A stretch of DNA of 14,328 nt from Alphaproteobacteria bacterium. GTDB lineage: Bacteria; Pseudomonadota; Alphaproteobacteria; Micavibrionales; UBA1664. Made by a program: the position numbers and the translations under genes. The stretch lies in assembly GCA_030427215.1 (NCBI GenBank), contig JAUHXB010000006.1:1-14328 (forward strand), read 5' to 3'. Positions 8,962 to 14,328 of the stretch are shown in pieces; position 1 is the first letter of the stretch, and every line of letters begins with the position of its first letter. A model generated the notes under the pieces. It did no database searches. It worked only from the letters and a program-made list of their open reading frames with translations, and was not told the origin of the DNA.

Positions 8962-10658
8962 CCTTACTCTACCATCGTCATTCCGGCGCAGACCGGAATC
9001 CATTTCAAAAAGTTACGCTATGGCTACTATGTATTGTGGCCTTCGCCACAATGACGACTGCTCAATTAAATGCCGCCGAACCGAGCATGGATCATTTCGG
9101 TGCATGGCCTGTTTTGCATGATGGGCGTGTGAAAACAATGGAAAGTTTTTCGCGGTCCGTCTTTCATGACATTGCGGGAACGGATCATTTAAATGGATTA
9201 AATGCAACGCAATGGATGGCGACAACTTTATTCGACCCGGCCTCAACAATTTCCGATCCTTTTATTAAAATAAATCGGACAACAATTTTGGAATTGCCCA
9301 ATCGTGATACAAAATATTATTCAATGAACGAGGTTATGACGGCACTGACCCCACATCAGGATTTATTGATGAATTTAGAAAAGATGGATCCAGCGCGCCT
9401 GTCCGCCCCTCAAAAGGAGTTATTGAAAATTTATCGGGCGGTGTCCCTCTATAATCAAATCATTCAATCATTCAGCGCGATTTTGCCTCTGGCTGGATCG
9501 GATAAGGCATTTATTGGCGGAGGTGGCTCACGCGCTCAACGCGCCTTGATTGCTGAAGGCGGTGCGGGGAACACTCTCCTCAAAATCATTCCAACCGATA
9601 ATCCATCAATGCCAATGATATCTGTGTGGCAGGCGATCAATGATGATGTTGAGACACCGATTATTTCCACTCTCAAATCCATGGCAAGTGATTGGAACGC
9701 TGGCGATTATGATGCGTGGAACATGAGCGCGGAACAGGTTAAATTGGTTTTGGACGATACACATGGCACAACCTCGTGGCGCCTCACCCTTGAACATTAT
9801 TATGTGACCATGCAACCCATGATCTGGGTGATGGTGTTTTATGTTTTGGGCGTGGCCTTGGCGTATTTTAAACCGTTAATCGCAAGTGGTTTCATAGGGT
9901 TAGGCTTCATAATCCATATAGGGGCGTTACTGTTCCGATCGCTCATTTTATCGCGTCCACCCACCGGAACACTCTATGAAACATTATTATTTGGATCCGC
10001 GATTATTGTTTTGGTTGGGCTGATTATCTATTTCAAAAACCGTAACCATATTTTGTTTTTATCGGTGTGCGCCGGCTCTGCTGCATTTTTACTGTATGTG
10101 TCGCGAGGATTTATTCAGGGGGATAGTTTGAATGTGTTGGTGGCGGTTTTAAACACCAATTTCTGGCTGTCCACCCACGTCACATGCATTATTATCGGGT
10201 ATGCATTTTGTGTGATGGCGGCGATGATTGGGCATGTTGTGTTGTGGAATGACCGATCCCCGGTCGAAAAATTAATGGTCCCAATGACATTGGCGGCGTT
10301 ATTATTCACATCCGTTGGAACGTTATTGGGTGGCATTTGGGCAGATCAATCATGGGGGCGTTTTTGGGGATGGGATCCAAAAGAAAACGGCGCGTTATTA
10401 ATTGTCCTATGGTTGATATGGATTTTACATGGACGCATATCGGGGCATTTTCAAAGGCGCAGCTTTGCCGCCGCCTTGGCGTTAACAAATATTATGGTTG
10501 CCCTGACATGGTTTGGCGTGAATTTATTGGGTGTGGGTCTACACAGCTATGGCTTTATCGAAGGCATCGCATGGGGATTGGGCAGTTTTATTGTTATTCA
10601 AATCTCAGTTGTAAGTGGATTATATTGGCGGAGCTATAAACGATGCTCAAAAACCTAA
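8958..10658 (+). CDS. ccsA: System II cytochrome c synthase, CcsA/ResC type
   Basis: Read from the ATG that overlaps the resB stop, the product has 566 residues; a longer frame opens at 8880 inside resB but is unlikely. After a signal-like segment comes a periplasmic region of about 240 residues with DHFGAWPVLHDGRVKTMESF (45-64) and NGLNATQWM. It resembles the GRxKPLDTF region of long CcsA proteins of Bacteroidetes and Epsilonproteobacteria. From about 285 there are some eight membrane segments with RPPTGTLYETLLF (333-345), STHV (His407), the tryptophan-rich heme domain WGRFWGWDPKENGA (466-479) and GLHSYGF (His529). These are the synthase's heme-handling motifs and external histidines. Codons 7-15 come from an interspersed repeat. 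Confidence 0.92.
   Translation: MTLLYHRHSGADRNPFQKVTLWLLCIVAFATMTTAQLNAAEPSMDHFGAWPVLHDGRVKTMESFSRSVFHDIAGTDHLNGLNATQWMATTLFDPASTISDPFIKINRTTILELPNRDTKYYSMNEVMTALTPHQDLLMNLEKMDPARLSAPQKELLKIYRAVSLYNQIIQSFSAILPLAGSDKAFIGGGGSRAQRALIAEGGAGNTLLKIIPTDNPSMPMISVWQAINDDVETPIISTLKSMASDWNAGDYDAWNMSAEQVKLVLDDTHGTTSWRLTLEHYYVTMQPMIWVMVFYVLGVALAYFKPLIASGFIGLGFIIHIGALLFRSLILSRPPTGTLYETLLFGSAIIVLVGLIIYFKNRNHILFLSVCAGSAAFLLYVSRGFIQGDSLNVLVAVLNTNFWLSTHVTCIIIGYAFCVMAAMIGHVVLWNDRSPVEKLMVPMTLAALLFTSVGTLLGGIWADQSWGRFWGWDPKENGALLIVLWLIWILHGRISGHFQRRSFAAALALTNIMVALTWFGVNLLGVGLHSYGFIEGIAWGLGSFIVIQISVVSGLYWRSYKRCSKT
8976..9003. repeat. REP-like interspersed repeat inside the ccsA start region
   Basis: ATTCCGG (8980-8986) and CCGGAAT (8993-8999) are perfect inverted arms around a 6-nt loop, flanked by CGTC and CCA. 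This is the widespread bacterial GTCATTCC...GGAATCC repeat. It is read in frame and adds RHSGADRNP, close to the HSGESRNP peptide typical of such insertions, to the amino end of CcsA. Its outer bases match the intergenic copy at 1304-1345. Confidence 0.75.
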
Positions 10659-11149
10659 TTCTTGCATCATGCGTTGTGATTTTTGCCGCGATTGTGACAT
10701 TTGGTTTGGATCATTATTTCAAAACCAATCGTGGTGATTTTTTTGTGCTTGAACAGGGGCAAGCCGTTCCTGATTTTACGTTTGAAACAATTGATGGTGA
10801 CACATATTCACTATCTGATTTTTCCAATCAGACAATCCTTATCCATTTTTGGGCATCATGGTGTGCGCCATGTGTTGTCGAATTTCCAGAGCTTGTTGAA
10901 CTGGCGAAAAAACGCGATAACGTCACTATTCTGGCCTTTTCATCCGACAGGACAAAGGCCGCAATTGACCGATTTATAGAACAGGATTTACCCGATAATT
11001 TCAAAATCATTCATGACAAAGATCAAACAATCACAGAGGGCAAATTCAGCGTTTTTCGCCTGCCCGAAACATATATCCTTAAACCCAATATGATTATGAA
11101 TCGCCATATTGCTGGCGCCTATAAAGGGTGGGTTGATTTAGACTTATAA
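10643..11149 (+). CDS. resA: ResA/TlpA-type membrane-anchored thioredoxin
   Basis: The product has 168 residues. Residues 5-22 form an uncleaved membrane anchor. The remainder is a periplasmic TlpA-like thioredoxin fold with VPDFTFETIDGDTYSLSDF (42-60), active site WASWCAPC (70-77, cysteines 74 and 77) and the cis-proline motif RLPETYI (Pro141). ResA-type proteins reduce the CXXCH cysteines of apocytochrome c before heme attachment. It overlaps ccsA by 16 bp and has a GCGGAG ribosome site 9 nt before its ATG, inside ccsA. The position directly after CcsBA makes the ResA role much likelier than a general TlpA role. The System I counterpart CcmG is similar in sequence. Confidence 0.88.
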   Translation: MLKNLILASCVVIFAAIVTFGLDHYFKTNRGDFFVLEQGQAVPDFTFETIDGDTYSLSDFSNQTILIHFWASWCAPCVVEFPELVELAKKRDNVTILAFSSDRTKAAIDRFIEQDLPDNFKIIHDKDQTITEGKFSVFRLPETYILKPNMIMNRHIAGAYKGWVDLDL

Positions 11150-11162
11150 TCGCCACATTTTA

Positions 11163-11191
11163 TTCAGATACTGTACACTTATTCATATAAG
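11163..11191 (+). promoter_or_regulatory. Weak candidate promoter before the second thioredoxin gene
   Basis: TTCAGA (11163-11168) and TATAAG (11186-11191) are 17 nt apart in the 58-bp gap after resA, the only real gap in the plus-strand cluster. The predicted start would fall inside the ribosome binding site of the next gene, which weakens the case. It may simply be a spacer in one long operon. Confidence 0.3.
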
Positions 11192-11207
11192 TTGAAGGGG
11201 GAAGTTC

Positions 11208-11639
11208 ATGTTAAAATCACTGTTTATTATGGCGTTTGCCGTTTTTGGAATACTGTCATCTGCGCAGGCCGATGATCATATAGGCATGAAGCCATTGGCC
11301 AATGACACAGATAAACCAACAATCGCATTATTCCACGCCGATTGGTGTGGGTCGTGCAAAATTATGGATCCTAAGCTTGAAGAAGCAATGTCTATGTTAG
11401 ATAATAAAGACGCGCTGAAAGTCGTTAAATTTGACCTGACTGATGATAAAACAAAGGCCAAATCGGCGGCAATGGCGGCGGAAAATAATTTAACGGATTT
11501 GTATAATGCCAAGGCACCAAAAACTGGTTTCGCAGTTTTGGTGAATGAGTCTGGTGAAAATCCAATGACAATTACAAAGGCGGACAGCATCGAAGTGATT
11601 AAGGCAAAATTAGAAACCTACATCGCGACAAGATCATAA
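11208..11639 (+). CDS. Exported thioredoxin-like protein (WCGSC)
   Basis: The product has 143 residues. A signal peptide ends near residue 21 (SSAQA before DD). The thioredoxin fold carries FHADWCGSCKIMDPKLEEA, with active-site cysteines 47 and 50. The position that normally holds the cis-proline reads KTGFAVLV, with Gly107 in place of proline, which is unusual for an active thioredoxin and often changes substrate release or metal binding. A strong ribosome site (GAAGGGGGAAG) precedes the ATG. It sits 6 bp before the DsbD-type gene and is a plausible partner that takes electrons from it. A specific substrate cannot be read from the sequence. Confidence 0.85.
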   Translation: MLKSLFIMAFAVFGILSSAQADDHIGMKPLANDTDKPTIALFHADWCGSCKIMDPKLEEAMSMLDNKDALKVVKFDLTDDKTKAKSAAMAAENNLTDLYNAKAPKTGFAVLVNESGENPMTITKADSIEVIKAKLETYIATRS

Positions 11640-11645
11640 TTAACC

Positions 11646-13655
11646 ATGAATAAAATCTTCACCCTTTTTCTGGTCTTATTTTTTGCACTGCCTACGCATG
11701 CGAAAGACCCATACGTCACATTGGATGTTTTCGCATCACAAAGTGCGGTTAAAAAGGGCGAGGATATTCAAATTGCCATCCGCCAAAATATATTTGATGG
11801 GTGGCATACTTATTGGACGAATGCGGGGGATTCGGGCGAACCCATGTCAATCATTTGGGATTTGCCGAATGGTGTGAAGGTGGGTGATATACAACACCCT
11901 ACGCCAAAACGCATCAATTATGATCCCTTGGTGAATTTCGGGCATTACGGACAACCGATATTTACACAAACATTATCCGTATCCGATGATTTTGAGGGGG
12001 AAAGACTAACCCTGAAGGGTGATGCATTTTGGTTGGTTTGTGATGATATATGTATTCCTGAAGAGCAAAAAATTAGCCTTATTATTCCCATTGGTGAAGG
12101 CATGCCAATCAATCAAGATGTTTTTGAGCAAGCTAAAGACTCACAACCTGAAATCGTTCAGTGGCAAAGTGATTTTTCAGTTAATGGCGCTGAAGCTATC
12201 CTAAATGTTGAGATTCCAACGGATCTGCATAATCAATTCACAGATGTTGAAATCTTTCCTTATGATTGGGGATTAATACTGCCAACATCCGATGTCATGG
12301 CAGATATTGCCGATAATTCAATCACCTTTACGGCATCCGCTGGTGATCGTGGTTTGGACGATATTAAACAGACTGAATTTGTTTTAAAAACGGGGAATGA
12401 TGCCTATCTCATTACGGTACGTACAGGCAACGTACAGATACATAATTATAATGATACAAACCTAATCTTTATCCTGCTATTCGCCTTTATTGGTGGATTA
12501 ATTTTGAACCTGATGCCTTGTGTGTTTCCTGTCCTATCGATGAAGGCGCTATCGCTGGTGAAGTTATCAGACAAGGAAAAATCACATGCTCGTAAAAGTG
12601 GTCTAGCCTATACGGCAGGGATCATCCTGTCTTTCGTATTGATTGCAGGGATATTAATTATATTAAAAGGTGCGGGTGAAACAATCGGATGGGGTTTTCA
12701 ATTGCAAAACCCGTATGTTGTTACCGCACTTGCGACATTGCTATTCCTGATCGGTTTAAACTTGCTCGGTTTGTTTGATATCCATGGTCGGTTCACCAAT
12801 ATCGGATCAAAATTGACGACAGGCAATGACACCAAATCATCCTTTTTCACAGGGGTGCTGGCAACATTGGTGGCAACGCCATGCACCGCGCCATTTATGG
12901 CATCCGCGATTGGTTATGCCCTCACCCAATCCGCTATTGTCGGGTTATTGGTGTTTGCGGTTTTGGGGTTAGGCTTGGCGTTTCCGTATTTGTTACTAAC
13001 GTACATGCCGGTGATCCAAAGAATACTACCCCGCCCTGGTGCATGGATGGATACATTTAAACAGGCCTTATCATGGCCGATGTTTGCATCCACGATATGG
13101 TTGGTATGGGTTTTGATTCAGCAAGCAGGCGATTTAGCCGCGATTTATATCCTTGGCCTATTTTTGACGATTGCATTCATTATTTGGTTTATGGGTAAGG
13201 CTCAATCTAAATTATGGCGCGTCATCGTGGTGGCGTTTTTGGCGGGTGTATTTGTGGCGTACGCGTCCGTTCTGTCACCAAAAGTTGATATGAATTATGA
13301 ACCATTTGATCAAATCAAATTAGATCAAATGATAGCCGATGACCCTGATCAAGCCGTGTTCATTAATATGACTGCGGCATGGTGTATTACATGTTTGGTG
13401 AATGAACAAACGTCATTGTCCCAACCATCAGTCAAACAAGCATTTGAAGACCAAAATATTGTATATATGAAGGGTGATTGGACCAATCGTGATGAAAATA
13501 TCACAAAATATCTGGAATCCCATGGACGAAACGGGGTTCCGCTCTATGTCTTTTATGGTGCGCAGGGTGATAACGGCGAAAGACCAACCCCTGTTTTATT
13601 ACCGCAAATTTTAACAGCCGATATTATTTTAAACACTATCAAAAAAGGAGACTAA
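11646..13655 (+). CDS. DsbD/ScsB-type transmembrane thiol reductase
   Basis: The product has 669 residues with three modules. After a signal peptide (1-19) comes a periplasmic domain with the cysteine pair WLVCDDICIPEE (Cys132, Cys136), as in ScsB-like proteins. The membrane core of about eight segments starts near 273 with LNLMPCVFPVLSMKA (Cys292) and includes LVATPCTAPFMAS (Cys413). The C-terminal thioredoxin domain has INMTAAWCITCLVNE (Cys580, Cys583) and GVPLYVFY. The family passes electrons from cytoplasmic thioredoxin across the inner membrane to periplasmic thiol proteins. All six expected cysteines are present. The N-terminal domain differs from E. coli DsbD and favours the ScsB branch. 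The thioredoxin-like and peroxiredoxin-like neighbours are likely clients. Confidence 0.93.
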   Translation: MNKIFTLFLVLFFALPTHAKDPYVTLDVFASQSAVKKGEDIQIAIRQNIFDGWHTYWTNAGDSGEPMSIIWDLPNGVKVGDIQHPTPKRINYDPLVNFGHYGQPIFTQTLSVSDDFEGERLTLKGDAFWLVCDDICIPEEQKISLIIPIGEGMPINQDVFEQAKDSQPEIVQWQSDFSVNGAEAILNVEIPTDLHNQFTDVEIFPYDWGLILPTSDVMADIADNSITFTASAGDRGLDDIKQTEFVLKTGNDAYLITVRTGNVQIHNYNDTNLIFILLFAFIGGLILNLMPCVFPVLSMKALSLVKLSDKEKSHARKSGLAYTAGIILSFVLIAGILIILKGAGETIGWGFQLQNPYVVTALATLLFLIGLNLLGLFDIHGRFTNIGSKLTTGNDTKSSFFTGVLATLVATPCTAPFMASAIGYALTQSAIVGLLVFAVLGLGLAFPYLLLTYMPVIQRILPRPGAWMDTFKQALSWPMFASTIWLVWVLIQQAGDLAAIYILGLFLTIAFIIWFMGKAQSKLWRVIVVAFLAGVFVAYASVLSPKVDMNYEPFDQIKLDQMIADDPDQAVFINMTAAWCITCLVNEQTSLSQPSVKQAFEDQNIVYMKGDWTNRDENITKYLESHGRNGVPLYVFYGAQGDNGERPTPVLLPQILTADIILNTIKKGD

Positions 13656-13659
13656 GACT

Positions 13660-14259
13660 ATGAAAAAACTACTTTTAACAACTGCACTTGTTGTATGGAC
13701 AAGCGCATCAGCAATCGCTGCACCTGTTGTGGGTGAGGCCGCGCCAATTTGGACGGGAATGGATACCAACGGTGTTGAGCATAATCTGACTGACTTTAAG
13801 GGCAAAACGGTGATCATGGAATGGACAAATCACGAATGCCCGTATGTTGTAAAACATTACGACAGTGGAAATATGCAGTCATTACAAAAAGAAGCCACAG
13901 ATAACGGCGCGGTTTGGGTTACGATTGCATCATCTGCAGAAGGTAAGCAAGGGCATGTTACTGCGGAAGAGGCCAACGCCATTATGGAAGAGGTTGGTTC
14001 AAATGCAACGGCGCGTATATTGGATGCCTCTAGCGAAATCGGCCAGATGTATGACGCCAAAACAACACCGCATATGTTTGTTGTGGATCCCGAAGGAACA
14101 TTGGTTTATGCGGGTGCAATCGATTCTGACCCATCGTTTAAACAAGACGGCATTGCGGACGCCACGAACTATGTGAAGGCCGCATGGGAAGCCGTCGCCG
14201 CAGGCGAACCCGTTGAAGTTTCCTCAACACAACCTTATGGATGTTCGGTTAAATATTAA
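13660..14259 (+). CDS. Exported peroxiredoxin-like protein (AhpC/TSA, PRX_like1 type)
   Basis: The product has 199 residues with a signal peptide to about residue 20 (SAIA before APVVG). The redoxin fold shows MEWTNHECPYVVKHYDSGNM (53-72) with Cys60 at the peroxidatic position, SSAEGKQGHVT (91-101), a TTPHMFVVDPEGTLVYAGA segment with cis-Pro137, and the invariant ending PYGCSVKY with Cys195 as possible resolving cysteine. The ECPYVxKHY and YGCSVKY motifs define a common but little-studied group of redoxins. A peroxidase role is inferred from fold only. An AAGGAG ribosome site lies 9 nt upstream, inside the end of the DsbD-type gene; the genes are 4 bp apart, so DsbD/ScsB may recycle it. Confidence 0.88.
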   Translation: MKKLLLTTALVVWTSASAIAAPVVGEAAPIWTGMDTNGVEHNLTDFKGKTVIMEWTNHECPYVVKHYDSGNMQSLQKEATDNGAVWVTIASSAEGKQGHVTAEEANAIMEEVGSNATARILDASSEIGQMYDAKTTPHMFVVDPEGTLVYAGAIDSDPSFKQDGIADATNYVKAAWEAVAAGEPVEVSSTQPYGCSVKY

Positions 14260-14262
14260 TAT

Positions 14263-14328
14263 ATGAAACTATTTTTATATATATTGTTGGCTATTCCGCT
14301 ATTTATAGCGGGATGCCTTCCTCAAAAA
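14263..14328 (+). CDS. Lipoprotein, N-terminal 22 residues (cut by window edge)
   Basis: An ATG 3 nt after the peroxiredoxin-like stop opens a frame that continues to the window edge. The 22 residues (MKLFLYILLAI, then PLFIAGCLPQK) form a lipoprotein signal peptide with lipobox FIAGC and lipidated Cys18. The close spacing makes it the next gene of the operon. Function cannot be told from so little; an exported redox or metal-handling lipoprotein would suit the neighbours, but that is a guess. Confidence 0.65.
   Translation, partial: MKLFLYILLAIPLFIAGCLPQK

Overview
The window looks like chromosomal DNA from an AT-leaning Gram-negative bacterium, most likely an alphaproteobacterium. The evidence is an LPS-assembly lipoprotein gene (lptE) overlapping holA, a GyrB of alphaproteobacterial type, and many exported thiol-redox proteins and lipoproteins. 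I cannot fix the lineage from sequence alone.

Left end (1-1946). The minus strand carries the 5' end of holA and all of lptE, joined by an ATGA overlap. Diverging from them is a pair of small genes of unknown function (709-1056, 1066-1290). They are driven by a perfect TTGACA-N17-TATAAT promoter that contains a perfect 24-bp palindrome and appears to make a leaderless mRNA. After a 160-bp gap holding a REP-like repeat and a hairpin comes an orphan gene (1451-1942), also with a near-consensus promoter placed for leaderless translation. It ends 4 bp from the end of gyrB.

Middle (1947-6956). All on the minus strand: gyrB, a 524-residue protein of unknown function with a GTxWCTA signature familiar from phage and mobile-element proteins, a strong hairpin terminator, and a BI-1/YccA-family membrane protein. 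A short divergent promoter region separates this block from the right end.

Right end (6957-14328). A tightly packed plus-strand cluster encodes a DsbC/DsbG-like disulfide protein, the two membrane subunits of System II cytochrome c biogenesis (ResB/CcsB type and CcsA/ResC type), and a ResA-type thioredoxin. It continues with a second exported thioredoxin-like protein, a DsbD/ScsB-type transmembrane electron carrier, an exported peroxiredoxin-like protein, and the start of a lipoprotein. The first four genes overlap by 20, 4 and 16 bp. The logic is coherent: DsbD/ScsB would bring reducing power across the inner membrane, the thioredoxins and DsbC-like protein would keep apocytochrome and other cysteines reduced or correctly paired, and CcsBA would attach heme. 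System II is unexpected in an alphaproteobacterial background, where System I (Ccm) is the usual route. A second REP-like repeat lies in frame in the first codons of ccsA.

The most unusual items are the palindrome inside a leaderless consensus promoter, the same leaderless design in front of three unrelated orphan genes, the in-frame repeat at the ccsA start, and the GTxWCTA protein. None of these alone proves a new system. No tRNA, rRNA, CRISPR array, insertion sequence or integrase gene was seen, and no gene-free stretch exceeds 300 bp.
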